Assembly: GCF_022063185.1 (NCBI RefSeq)
Contig: NZ_CP091913.1
Location: 4,290,001-4,354,000, forward strand
Source: Nostoc sp. UHCC 0870
GTDB taxonomy: Bacteria > Cyanobacteriota > Cyanobacteriia > Cyanobacteriales > Nostocaceae
Direction of reading: 5' to 3'
DNA length: 64,000 nt
The notes beneath the pieces were generated by a model. That model had not been told where the DNA came from, did not search any database, and was given only the letters and a program-made list of their open reading frames with translations. Position 1 is the first letter of the stretch. The number at the start of each line of letters is the position of its first letter. Positions 7,986 through 17,800 of this stretch are shown in pieces. The translations under genes and the position numbers were made by a program.

Positions 7986-8987
7986 TTATTTAAGTAGCTT
8001 TTCAATGTCAGTCTTTTCTAGCCATGTTTTGGTTTGATGCAGTCCTGTTTCTAAATCAATTTTTGGTTTGTAATCTAATAAGCTTTGAGATTTAGCAATA
8101 GAACAAGCATAAGGACGACTCATAAAATCTACCGATTCTGGTAAGATGTCGGCTTTTTTGCGAAACAGTTTTTGCCCCTGATGACGCAGTTTTAAAAACA
8201 GTTTGATTTCATCTTTACCTAAAGACATCGGCGCAGGTAAACCTTCCATTGCGGCTAGGCGCATAAAATATTCTTTCCAGGAAGTTGCTTCTCCGTCGGT
8301 GATGTTAAAAATTTCGCCGTATGTCTGTTTTTCAATTGCCAAAAAGATGGCATCAATGAGGTTATCTACATAGACATGATTAATTACACCTTGCCCATCA
8401 TTGGGGTAAGCAAATAACTTTTGTCGCATGAAGTGAATTGGTCTGACAACCCAAGGTAGACTTCCCGGCCCGTAAACATCGCCAGCACGAATAATAATCA
8501 TGCCGAAATCTGGGGGAGAGTTGAGGGGTAGAAGTTCAGCTTCGGCGGCGATTTTGGTTTCACAGTAGGGGTTATCGCTACCGGAGAGTGTACCGGATTC
8601 CGTAATGCGATCGCAATAATCAAACCCATAGACTAAAATACTAGAAAGATGCACAAAAGTTTTTACACCAGCACTTTTGGCAGCTTTGGCTATATTCACC
8701 GCACCGCCAACATTCACTTCCTGAAACTGTTTGATAGGCCCAGCTTCTTCGGTAATTTGGGCTGTATTTAAAACAATGTCTACTCCCTGACAAGCTTTTT
8801 TAGCAACAGCCGCATCGGTAATACTCCCAATAATTACTTCAGCCCCCAATTTCTTAGCTGTGTCAGACTTATTAGAACTTTGCAACCCACGCACCTTCAT
8901 TCCCTGTGCTATGGCTAACTCGGCTGCACGCAAGCCGATAAATTCATCAATTCCAGTAATTAGGAGGGTTTTGTCTTGTAAATTCAT
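7986..8987 (-). CDS. hgdA: NAD-dependent epimerase/dehydratase HgdA
   Basis: A 333-residue extended short-chain dehydrogenase/epimerase. The Rossmann motif is TGIDEFIG near residue 11. The catalytic Tyr-x3-Lys is YCETK near residue 140, preceded by HLSSILVYG. Later come GDVYGPG and a C-terminal sugar-binding half. In Anabaena PCC 7120 the gene at this spot (all5345, hgdA) is an epimerase needed for proper heterocyst glycolipid layers. Substrate is probably a nucleotide sugar or the glycosylated lipid. It lies 165 bp downstream of hgdC, and a tandem octamer array fills that gap, so cotranscription with hgdBC is likely but not certain. Confidence 0.82.
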   Translation of the reverse strand: MNLQDKTLLITGIDEFIGLRAAELAIAQGMKVRGLQSSNKSDTAKKLGAEVIIGSITDAAVAKKACQGVDIVLNTAQITEEAGPIKQFQEVNVGGAVNIAKAAKSAGVKTFVHLSSILVYGFDYCDRITESGTLSGSDNPYCETKIAAEAELLPLNSPPDFGMIIIRAGDVYGPGSLPWVVRPIHFMRQKLFAYPNDGQGVINHVYVDNLIDAIFLAIEKQTYGEIFNITDGEATSWKEYFMRLAAMEGLPAPMSLGKDEIKLFLKLRHQGQKLFRKKADILPESVDFMSRPYACSIAKSQSLLDYKPKIDLETGLHQTKTWLEKTDIEKLLK

Positions 8988-8999
8988 ACTTATTAAAGA

Positions 9000-9083
9000 G
9001 GGTGTAGGGGTGTAGGGGTGTAAGGGTGTAGGGGTGTAGGGGTGTAGGGGTGTAAGGGTGTAAGGGTGTAAGGGTGTAGGGGT
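9000..9083. repeat. Short tandem repeat, ~10 octamer units
   Basis: Imperfect head-to-tail copies of GTGTAGGG/GTGTAAGG. A poly TTTTGAA/TTGAATT array follows at 9104-9137. Both fill the hgdC-hgdA gap. The repeats create a fortuitous short open frame that I do not treat as a gene. Confidence 0.85.
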
Positions 9084-9152
9084 GAAATTAAGTTAAAATT
9101 CAAAAATTTTTGAATTTTGAATTTTGAATTTTGAATTTTTATACCCCGTGCC

Positions 9153-10331
9153 TTAAAAAATATCTGCCGGGTCTGCGGAACGCAGTTTGTTAATAGCAAG
9201 TGCGCCTGAAGTGATACACATTAAAACGGCGGAAACAAAGACTATTAAGGCATTATTGGCCGTCATCATAATGGGTAATTTTGTAGCTGCCATTGCAAAA
9301 TCATACAAAGCTATAGAAACTAAAAATCCTGGTATATAAGCTAATAATGCCAAGATAATAGCTTGTTGAAAAACCACCTTTAATAGATAAGAATTGGGAT
9401 ATCCAATGGCTTTTAATGTGGCGTAAGCGATAAATTGTGTGGCAATATTGCTGTAGAGAATTTGATAGACAATTACCACACCCACCACTGAAGCCATTGT
9501 CAGCATTAGGTTCAAGATAAAACCAATTGGTGTTCTAGCAGACCAATATTGTTTTTCAAAATCAATAAAACCTTGGCGAGTGAACACCCTCACATCATTA
9601 GGTAAATTGGCTCGCAAATTTGCTAAAACTCTTTCTTGATTGGCATCAGGTTTAAGACTGATGATACCTATATCTATTTTCTCGACTGGGCGACTATTGG
9701 GATTAATCCGCAGAAAAGTTGCGTCACTGACAATCAAATTACCATCCACACCAAAGGAAGGGCCTAAGCTGAATAAGCCACCGACTCTAACTTTGTATCC
9801 TCTAGGCCCATCAAAGGGGAAGATTTCAATTGTCTGTTCGGTATCTCCTTTGTCAAAATTCGCCGCAATGGGGCCAAATTCTGGTCTTGCATCCCTATCA
9901 AATAACATGACATCAGGAATTTTCAGCCTGTCCAAGTTTTGCTCAATTTCAGGAATATTTAAGACAGATTTGCCTGGGTCAAACCCCATCACATATATAG
10001 AGTATTTCTCACCAGTAGCAGGGTTTTTCAATTTAGCAAATTGTAAATACATGGTGCTAATTGATTCCACACCATCAAAACCTAAAGTTTGGTACAAACG
10101 AGTTCGAGAAAAACTTTGATTTGATGTCAAAGATTTATATTGAGAACTTACTAAAAATAAGTCCCCTTTAAGACTTTGGTGTACTGCGGTAGCACTAGAA
10201 TAGAGGGCATCTTGAAAACCAAGTTGCACAAACATCAGTAAGACAATGAAGGCGATACCAGCTACAGCCACCAAAAACCGAATTTTTTGTTGGACTAGCT
10301 GTAGCCATGCCAAAGGAATCTTAAAATTCAT
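9153..10331 (-). CDS. hgdC: DevC-like ABC transporter permease HgdC
   Basis: A 392-residue MacB/FtsX-type permease of the DevC family. An N-terminal helix (about residues 18-40) is followed by a large periplasmic domain and three C-terminal helices from about residue 265 on. It ends RSADPADIF. It follows hgdB by 77 bp on the same strand, matching all5347-all5346 (hgdB-hgdC) of PCC 7120, which affect glycolipid layer formation. DevBCA-type systems join an inner-membrane permease, an ATPase and a fusion protein to TolC-like HgdD to export glycolipid. No ATPase gene of the DevA type lies in this cluster, so it must borrow one from elsewhere. Confidence 0.87.
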   Translation of the reverse strand: MNFKIPLAWLQLVQQKIRFLVAVAGIAFIVLLMFVQLGFQDALYSSATAVHQSLKGDLFLVSSQYKSLTSNQSFSRTRLYQTLGFDGVESISTMYLQFAKLKNPATGEKYSIYVMGFDPGKSVLNIPEIEQNLDRLKIPDVMLFDRDARPEFGPIAANFDKGDTEQTIEIFPFDGPRGYKVRVGGLFSLGPSFGVDGNLIVSDATFLRINPNSRPVEKIDIGIISLKPDANQERVLANLRANLPNDVRVFTRQGFIDFEKQYWSARTPIGFILNLMLTMASVVGVVIVYQILYSNIATQFIAYATLKAIGYPNSYLLKVVFQQAIILALLAYIPGFLVSIALYDFAMAATKLPIMMTANNALIVFVSAVLMCITSGALAINKLRSADPADIF

Positions 10332-10408
10332 GGCTGTTTATTAATTAGGGAATGGGGAATTGAAAATGGGGAATGGGGACAACTTTTTTTCTGCCCCATG
10401 TCCAATGA

Positions 10409-11617
10409 CTAAATCTGAATAGCCACATCAACCTGTAAATTTGTTAACCGGGATACCCGTTGATTATCTGCGGGTTTATCGATAGATACTTTAACTTCAA
10501 TGATTCTGCGGTCTGTGTCAAAGTTGGGGTTAATGCTGAAGATGCTTTGTTTGTCAACTTGCAACCCAATTTCCTGAACTGTTCCTTGCAATTGACCGCT
10601 AAATGCAGGACTAGTGATGATTGCTTTTTGACCTAACTGAACCTTTTGAATATCGCTTTGATAGACTTCTGCAATGACATACATTTGGGAGGTTTTACCA
10701 ATATCAGCAAATCCAGTGTTGCTAATAACCTCACCTTTTTTGGCGTGAATTTTTAAAATTTTGCCATCGATAGGAGCTTTAATATAGGTCAACTCCTGGT
10801 CTGCTTTCGCTTGTTTGATAGCTGTTACAGCACTCTTAACTTCATTTTGTGCCAACTCTACATCTACAGTCCGCACTTCTTGAACGCTGTTGAGTCTGGC
10901 TTTGGCTTCTTTGATTTGGTCGGCGAGGGTGTTTTGAATCCTGCTGAGACTAGCTTTGGCTTCTGTTAGTTGCTGCTGTGTTGTTTTCAGTTGTAAAGCT
11001 CTAGTGTCTGCTACAGAAGCAGAAACAGCACCTTCTTTGACTAACTTTTGATATCGCTCATTTTCCGTTTCAGCGTTATTAACTTCTGCTTGGATACGGT
11101 TAATTGTTGCCTCTTGAGTGGCAATTTCTCCTTTGAGTTGTGACTGTAACCTAGCAATGGTAGCTTTTTGGGCGGCAATGTCTCCAGGTTTAGCACCAGC
11201 TTTGACTTGTGCTAGTTGGGTTTTGGCAATTTCTAGTTTATCTAAAGCCTGTTGTAGAGCTGCGGTAGCACGGGCATAATCTTCTAAATACGCCAATACT
11301 TGCCCTGCTTTTACTTCGTCTCCTTCTTTCACCAACAGTTTTTCTACTCGGATACCATTAGTAGAACTAGGTGCTGACAAGGTAGTTACTTTACCTTCAG
11401 GCTGCAAACGTCCTAAAGCTGTGACAGCAACTTTCACTGGCGCAGCTTTGGGAGAATTAGCGGCGGGAATTTGGTCTTGAGAGCGAAATTTATTTGGCGT
11501 AAAACTGTGTAAAGCGACTATTCCAGCCGCTAACGTGATTGAAGCTGCCAAAATTAACCGCCACCTGCCTTGAGGTTTGATAAATAACTGGCGCAGGCGT
11601 TCTTTATTTACTTCCAT
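10409..11617 (-). CDS. hgdB: DevB-like membrane fusion protein HgdB
   Basis: A 402-residue periplasmic adaptor (HlyD/DevB family). An N-terminal anchor helix lies at about residues 18-38. A split lipoyl-like hairpin comes at about 80-112 (VKEGDEVKAGQVLAYLED) and 280-300 (IDGKILKIHAKKGEVI). A long alpha-helical hairpin of about 160 residues between them would reach the TolC-like outer-membrane channel. A beta-barrel and membrane-proximal domain ends the protein. It heads the hgdB-hgdC unit and is oriented away from the ParB-domain gene. The ATG start is fixed by the anchor helix. Role in heterocyst glycolipid export is known for its Anabaena counterpart. Confidence 0.87.
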   Translation of the reverse strand: MEVNKERLRQLFIKPQGRWRLILAASITLAAGIVALHSFTPNKFRSQDQIPAANSPKAAPVKVAVTALGRLQPEGKVTTLSAPSSTNGIRVEKLLVKEGDEVKAGQVLAYLEDYARATAALQQALDKLEIAKTQLAQVKAGAKPGDIAAQKATIARLQSQLKGEIATQEATINRIQAEVNNAETENERYQKLVKEGAVSASVADTRALQLKTTQQQLTEAKASLSRIQNTLADQIKEAKARLNSVQEVRTVDVELAQNEVKSAVTAIKQAKADQELTYIKAPIDGKILKIHAKKGEVISNTGFADIGKTSQMYVIAEVYQSDIQKVQLGQKAIITSPAFSGQLQGTVQEIGLQVDKQSIFSINPNFDTDRRIIEVKVSIDKPADNQRVSRLTNLQVDVAIQI

Positions 11618-12310
11618 ATTTTTATTCCTAATTGGTGTGATGAGCCAGGAATACGATTGGGGACTGGGGATTGGGGAACTCGGTGCCCCCTCTGGGGATA
11701 AGGGGTAATGGGGATTGGGGATTGGGTAATAGAGCTTTTCGTGCGTCCTGGTGTACGCAGTTAATGCTGTGTACTATGAGCGATTTTTCCCTGTATTCTT
11801 ATGAATGAGCTAAAAATCTGATTAGGTTTATGTAAATGCTTTAAGATTTTGATACCTACCGCAAACAAGTTACTTAGCGGCAACATTAATGATGGTGAAT
11901 TGACTACAAATCTTTCTCTGTTTTACCTTAATTAGACTTCGCATCAAGTAGCGTAAAATACGCTTGCACTTTTGAACAACTTAAATTCCCATCAATACGA
12001 AGCGGGGAGTGGAAATTAATGAGAAGAATTTACTAAATACGTGTCTAATCATTGCAAAAAACTTTGATTTTGTCAATCGGTTGGGGATTGGGATAGGTTA
12101 TTTGTATTCAATATTATTGATGAATTGCGATCGCCACTGTTGTGTAGTATTGGACATTATCATGGGTTATGTGAGTAAAATCATCGTTTCTAGATATTCT
12201 TGAAACATATGTGGCTTATATTAGTCTGGATGATTGGTGATTTGATTGACTGCACTGAATTTTAAATTTTGGATTTTGTCGCAAGAACCCGTAGAGTATT
12301 TAAATCGCTT
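11618..12310. other. Gene-free stretch between hgdB and ParB-domain gene
   Basis: Divergent intergenic region of ~690 bp. It holds GGGGACTGGGGATTGGGG-type tandem repeats (about 11655-11730), the palindrome at 11753, and otherwise AT-rich sequence that probably carries the two divergent promoters. A 64-codon frame at 12009-12203 has no convincing features, and I do not call it a gene. Confidence 0.5.
11753..11774. promoter_or_regulatory. Near-palindrome upstream of hgdB
   Basis: GTACGCAG, six bases, CTGTGTAC: one mismatch in eight pairs. It lies ~135 bp before the hgdB start and could be a regulator site. It does not fit the NtcA spacing GTA-N8-TAC. Weak call. Confidence 0.25.
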
Positions 12311-13639
12311 ATGTCTACAGTACCCATAGACCAAATTAAAATCGGTCACAACCGCCGTCCGGTCAAGGGTGACAAGGTTGATGAACTCAAGGAGTCAATT
12401 AAGGCTAATGGTCTATTAAACCCAATTACGGTAGACCAAAAGTTGAATTTGATTGCTGGACTACATCGGCTGACGGCTTGTAAGTTGTTAGGACTAGAGG
12501 CGGTTGAGTGTAATATCGTCGCTTATGCTAATGCTGACCAAGCACGGTTGGCAGAAATTGACGAAAATTTGATTCGCAATGAGCTAGAACCCCTAGAGCG
12601 TTCTGAATTGTGGTTGGAACGTGACCAAATTCTGGAACGCATGGGTTTACGGGCGAAGGTGGGAGATAATCAACATACTTTCAAAGGTGGTGAAACGATT
12701 TCACCACCCAAGAGAACTTTAGAGTTAGCTAGGGAAACTGGTTACTCAGAACGCACGTTTCAGCATGGTAAGCAAATTGCTAAAAGTATTCACCCAGAAG
12801 TTAAACAGCTAATTAAGGGTACACCCATTGCTGATAGTCCTACAGCACTTTTAAGTGTCGCGAGGGCTGGGACAAAAGAGCGTACCTTAGCTACCGCAGC
12901 ACAACAGGCTAAGGAGTTAGCTCAAGCTCAAGGAGATACCGCCGAAGCTCAACGTCAAGCGCAATTAGTAGAAGAATTGCAGGCGAAGCAAAAAGAGTTA
13001 CAGACATTAGCTTACAAAAGTGCTATGGCGCAAAAGGAAGCTAAATTAGCTGTGAAGAAAACTCAAGCGATCGCCTCCCCTTCACCTGCTCAGGCTTCCC
13101 CCACTATCCAAACAGGTGATGAATGGATATTAGGCAGACATCTCGTCTATTGTGGTGACACCTCCCAGCCGGAATTTCGCAACTTATTACCTTCAGATGC
13201 GGCGTTAGCGATCGCCACTCTCTCACCCACCTGGGAACATAATTACTTGGTAGATGAAGCCAAAGTTGTGGCTGTCATTCGTGCTGAAGGACATATTTAT
13301 GATTTCTACAAACAAAATCAAATGCCTTTTCAATATGAATTATTACTAGGAAATCTCTATGTAGGGATTTTTTCTCATCAATTAATAGTAAAACCCCAAA
13401 ACCCAATTAATATTGAAGGCGTGGAGGGAATTATTAATTATTTGCTCAATTTGTACACAAATACCAATAATTTTGTGATTGCTCCATTTATGGGACACGG
13501 CGAAATTCTCATTGCTTGTGAAAGATTAGGACGTATTTGTTTTACGGGTGACAGCAATTCAGAATTAGTTAACCGTGGACTGGGACGCTGGCAGAAATGG
13601 ACTGGTAAACAAGCCCAGAACATAGGCTTGGTGTCTTAG
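12311..13639 (+). CDS. ParB-domain protein with degenerate DNA methyltransferase half
   Basis: Start ATG 12311 (MSTVPIDQIKIGHNRRP) fits ParB/Srx family N-termini; a TTG 42 bp upstream is less likely. Residues 1-95 are a ParB nuclease-like domain with LNLIAGLHRLTACKLLG in place of the usual GxHR motif, then ENLIRNELEPLERS. A helix-turn-helix-like region and an Ala/Gln/Lys coiled coil follow (about 110-260). The C-terminal ~170 residues have the shape of an N6-adenine/N4-cytosine methyltransferase (DEWILGRHLVYCGD entry; FMGHGEILIACERLGR replacing FxGxGT). The catalytic D/NPPY motif is replaced by LSPT in IATLSPTWE. So it probably binds DNA but does not methylate. Full ParB-methyltransferase fusions are common in phages and plasmids. 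Role here unknown. Confidence 0.75.
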   Translation: MSTVPIDQIKIGHNRRPVKGDKVDELKESIKANGLLNPITVDQKLNLIAGLHRLTACKLLGLEAVECNIVAYANADQARLAEIDENLIRNELEPLERSELWLERDQILERMGLRAKVGDNQHTFKGGETISPPKRTLELARETGYSERTFQHGKQIAKSIHPEVKQLIKGTPIADSPTALLSVARAGTKERTLATAAQQAKELAQAQGDTAEAQRQAQLVEELQAKQKELQTLAYKSAMAQKEAKLAVKKTQAIASPSPAQASPTIQTGDEWILGRHLVYCGDTSQPEFRNLLPSDAALAIATLSPTWEHNYLVDEAKVVAVIRAEGHIYDFYKQNQMPFQYELLLGNLYVGIFSHQLIVKPQNPINIEGVEGIINYLLNLYTNTNNFVIAPFMGHGEILIACERLGRICFTGDSNSELVNRGLGRWQKWTGKQAQNIGLVS

Positions 13640-14325
13640 TATTTTGTTGATTTTGAACCACAGAGGCAGAAAGGCACAGAGGAAATTAAATGTTTAAAGT
13701 TGCATACTTTGTTTATTCTGCACAATATATAGAAGGAATATTTGCTTAATAAATACTCCTTAATCATGTTCGGTCATTTATATTAAAAATTCATCAAAAA
13801 ACCTCTCTTGATTATGATGTGCTGCTGAAAAATAAATTCTTGCAGCTATGTAATCAGATTTGTGTATCGATGAAATGTTTACCGGCTTGACTAGAAACTG
13901 TAATTTTTATCTGCATCGATATCAGGTCAACCTTACAGCCGACAGCAAGCAAATTGTCAGCTTGTGTTTATAAGTCCTTAATTATACTAATGTGCTATGG
14001 CTAATTTGAAATTTTCATCAACAAATATCTATCCTGTTTATAAAATTAATTTAAACCAATGATTTAGTTTCGATGAACCGTGCTATTCTTTGTATTAATT
14101 CAATGCTTAAAAGCAGCGAGGCAAATTAGTTATTTATGTGCGAGTAGAACAGTAGTAAAAAATGACTAAAGCTAGCTGTATCTCCATCGGTTTCTCAATG
14201 GTTGATAATTCGTTTAAAGGACTGTATTAACTCGGATTCAAGATGGTATTTCTTCTGTAACGAATTTGTCAACTTTTTGGGGTCGAATCCCATAACATAT
14301 ATTATCCTGGACGCTGAAACTGGCT
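13640..14325. other. Gene-free, AT-rich stretch upstream of the hgl genes
   Basis: About 690 bp without a credible open frame. No dispersed repeat family from the rest of the window is obvious apart from ACCACAGAGGCAGAAAGGCACAGAGG at 13657. It could carry the developmental promoter of the hglE-side genes, but I cannot point to a specific box. Confidence 0.4.
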
Positions 14326-14604
14326 ATGGCATTCATCAAAATACAGAACGTTGTCATTAATACCAGCTACGTGGCTGCGGTAAAACTAGATCATCAAACT
14401 AGTTTGGGAGAAGAAAGCGTTTCTGTCCTAATAGCTACTCCTAAGTTTCCGTTGCTCCAGTTAGATACAATTGCTCAAAATTTCTACCATTACGAATGGA
14501 TGGAATTTACCGGTCCAGCAGCTACCGCGCTTCAAGATTATTTTACTAGTTTCAATAACGTCATCGACTTGTTGCCGCCATATCAAGAGTCGAACGTTGG
14601 ATAA
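14326..14604 (+). CDS. Small conserved-looking hypothetical protein before hglE
   Basis: A 92-residue protein, ATG start, no signal peptide or membrane helix. It begins MAFIKIQNVVINTSYVAAV, has a central YHYEWMEFTG segment, and ends in a short amphipathic stretch. The start resembles small cyanobacterial proteins in which a strand pair of the form I-x-N-x-x-x-I-N-x-x-Y-I-x-x-V opens a PH-like or Sm-like beta fold, but I do not recognise a named family. It is 255 bp ahead of hglE in the same direction and could be in its leader transcript. The gap holds a TTTTGAA tandem array at 14781-14808. Confidence 0.65.
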   Translation: MAFIKIQNVVINTSYVAAVKLDHQTSLGEESVSVLIATPKFPLLQLDTIAQNFYHYEWMEFTGPAATALQDYFTSFNNVIDLLPPYQESNVG

Positions 14605-14859
14605 CATGATTCAGAAGGCAGAAGGTAAAAGAGAAATCTTGACAGCCAATTCCCAATGCCCACAGATGCTTAACAAGAAATAACACTAGTCAGGGTAAGT
14701 AACAGCAATTATACCAATTATTCAAAATTCATTAATAGTTTCAAACTCAGAAAACCTTGTAATATCTGGCTTTCTTCATTTTGAATTTTGAATTTTGAAT
14801 TTTGAATTGATATTACTGTCGCTGCACAATCCACAGTACCCCAGAACAGTATATACCCT

Positions 14860-17800
14860 ATGTCTGCTAATTCAATTGATACTGCCTTAGCGGAGTTAGA
14901 AACCCAGATTAATAATTGCGAAAAGGCTTTGTTGCGGTGTATTGAGGAAAAAAAAATGAACTCGGAAAAACCAATGTCAATTAACAAAATTAACAGACAA
15001 CTACAACAAAATCCTATCGCCATCATCGGTATGGCATCATTAGTTCCCCAAGCTAGAAATTTGCGGGAATACTGGCAAAATATCATTAACAAAACTGATT
15101 GTATCACCGATGTTCCCTCCACTCATTGGAGCGTAGAGGATTACTACGACCCCAACCCCAGAACCCCCGAAGATAAAACCTACTGTAAACGCGGTGGATT
15201 TATTCCAGAGGTTGATTTTAACCCGATGGAATTCGGTATTCCTCCCAGCATTTTAGAAGTGACTGATGTTTCGCAACTATTAAGTTTAGTAGTTGCAAAA
15301 GAAGCAATGGAAGATGCCGGTTATGGTGAATCTCGTGAATTTAACCGCGAGTTGGTGGGGGTAATTTTAGGGGTAGCCATGGCCAAGCAATTGGGTATGC
15401 CGCTATCTGCACGCCTAGAATATCCCATTTGGAAGAAAGTCCTCAAAAGCAGTGGACTGTCTGATGAAGACACCGACAAAATCGTCGAAAAAATCAAAAG
15501 TGCCTACATCAAGTGGGATGAAAACGCCTTCCCTGGGATGTTAGCTAACGTCGTCGCCGGACGCATTGCTAACCGCTTGAACTTTGGTGGGATGAACTGC
15601 GTAGTTGATGCAGCCTGTGCTAGTTCCTTCGGCGCATTGAAAATGGCCATTAGCGAACTAGTCGAACATCGCGCTGACATGATGCTAACTGGTGGTGTAG
15701 ACACCGACAACACCATCATGGCTTATATCTCCTTCAGCAAAACCCCGGCTGTATCTCCTAGTGAGAAAGTTAAACCCTTCGATGCCAAATCTGATGGAAT
15801 GATGCTGGGTGAAGGTGTTTGTATGTTGGTGCTGAAGCGTCTGGAAGATGCAACCCGCGACAATGATAAAATTTACGCAGTTATCAAAGGCATCGGTACT
15901 TCCAGCGATGGACGCTACAAGAGCATTTATGCACCCCGCAAAGAAGGACAAGTCAACGCCTTACGCCGTGCTTACGAAGATGCAGGTTTCTCTCCCGCTA
16001 CCGTTGGTCTAATTGAAGCCCACGGTACAGGAACAATGGCTGGCGACCCCACCGAGTTCGGTTCTTTAAGAGACTTTTTCTCTAAACACGACAACAAAAA
16101 ACAGCACATCGCTTTGGGTAGTGTGAAGTCCCAAGTTGGACACACTAAAGCGGCTGCGGGTGCAGTCAGCTTAGTTAAAACCGCTTTGGCATTACATCAC
16201 AAAATTCTGCCCCCCACAATTAATATTACTGAGCCAAATCCCAAGCTCAATATTAACGATTCCTCTTTTTATCTCAACACTGAAACTCGCCCCTGGATTC
16301 GGGCGGAAGGGGAAGCACCAAGACGCGCGGGTGTAAGTTCCTTTGGTTTTGGTGGGACAAACTACCACGTAGTTTTGGAAGAATACGAAAGCGAACAAAA
16401 CCGCCCCTACCGTTTGCACAGCACCCCCCGCGAAATCCTGTTATTTGCTGCTAACCCTGGGGAACTGCTGAAAAAGTGTGAAGAAGTTTTGGGTAACTTG
16501 CAATCAGAAGGTGGTGAAAGACACTTCGCCCAGTTAGCGCAAGAGTGCCAAGCTTTAGAAATTCCTCAGAATGCAGCGCGAGTTGGCTTTGTCGCGGAAA
16601 ATCTGCAAGAAGCCTGCAAGTTTATGCAAACTAGCATTGGCTTACTGAAGCAGAAAGGTACAGCAACTAATTGGGAGCATCCCCAAGGGATTTACTACCG
16701 TGCATCCGGGATGGAATTAGGCGGGAAAGTTGTATCGTTGTTCTCCGGTCAAGGTTCTCAATACCTGGAAATGGGTAGAGAACTGGTGATGAACTTCCCC
16801 ACCTTGCGCCGTCTATTCGGTTACATGGATGGGTTGTTGCTGAAAGATAACTTGCATTCCCTTTCGGAAATTGTTTTCCCCCATCCTGTGTTTGATGAGT
16901 CCGAGAAAAATGCTCAAGTTGCTGCATTGCAACGCACAGAATATGCACAACCAGCGATTGGGGCATTTAGTGCAGGTTTATATTCTATTCTTAAACAAGC
17001 TGGGTTTAAATCTGACTTTGTAGCTGGACACAGCTTTGGCGAAATCACCGCTTTATGGGCTGCGGGCGTATTGAGTGACCAAGATTATATGTACCTAGTT
17101 AAATCTAGGGGTCAAGCAATGGCTGCACCCAAAGACCCTGACCATGATGCAGGGACAATGCTGGCGGTGAAGGAAGACATCAGTAAAGTTGAAGCGATTC
17201 TCAAGAATTACCCACGGGTAACGATCGCTAATTACAATTCTCCCACCCAGTTTGTCTTAGCAGGGCCAACCACCGAAATTGCTAAAGTCCGTCAGGCTTT
17301 ACAAGAACAAGGTTGTGCAGCCGTACCATTACCAGTATCCGCCGCTTTCCACACCTCCTTGATTGCTTTCGCTCAAAAGTCATTTGCGATCGCTACCAAA
17401 GCAGTAAAATTTAATGAGCCAAAAATCCCTGTATTCACCAACGTTACAGGTAAGCAATATCCCAAAGACCCCCAAGCAATTCAAAAAATCCTGGAAACTC
17501 ACCTAGCTAACTCGGTGCTGTTCAAACAGGAAATTGAAAATATCTACGCGGCTGGTGGTTCTTGCTTCGTGGAATTTGGACCGAAGAGAATTTTAACTAA
17601 CCTAGTCAAAGATATTTTAGGCGATCGCCCCCATATTACCGTCTCATTGAACCCCAGCACCCAGAAAAATAGCGATCGCTCTCTGCGGGAAGCAGTAGTG
17701 CAAATGCGGGTAATGGGTATGCAGTTGAAAAACCTCGACCCATACCAAACCCAGCCTACCCTACCCCCAGCCGACAAAAAGAAAACTCTGAGTGTGCCGT

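Noticed and set aside
9640..10119. 159-codon open frame opposite hgdC
   Set aside because: It is the antisense of a well-supported permease gene and has no own family or ribosome site.
12009..12203. 64-codon frame before the ParB-domain gene
   Set aside because: No ribosome site, no recognisable features, AT-rich intergenic composition.
14270..14300. GGGGTCGAATCCC, resembling a tRNA T-arm
   Set aside because: No matching acceptor, D-arm or anticodon arm could be built around it.
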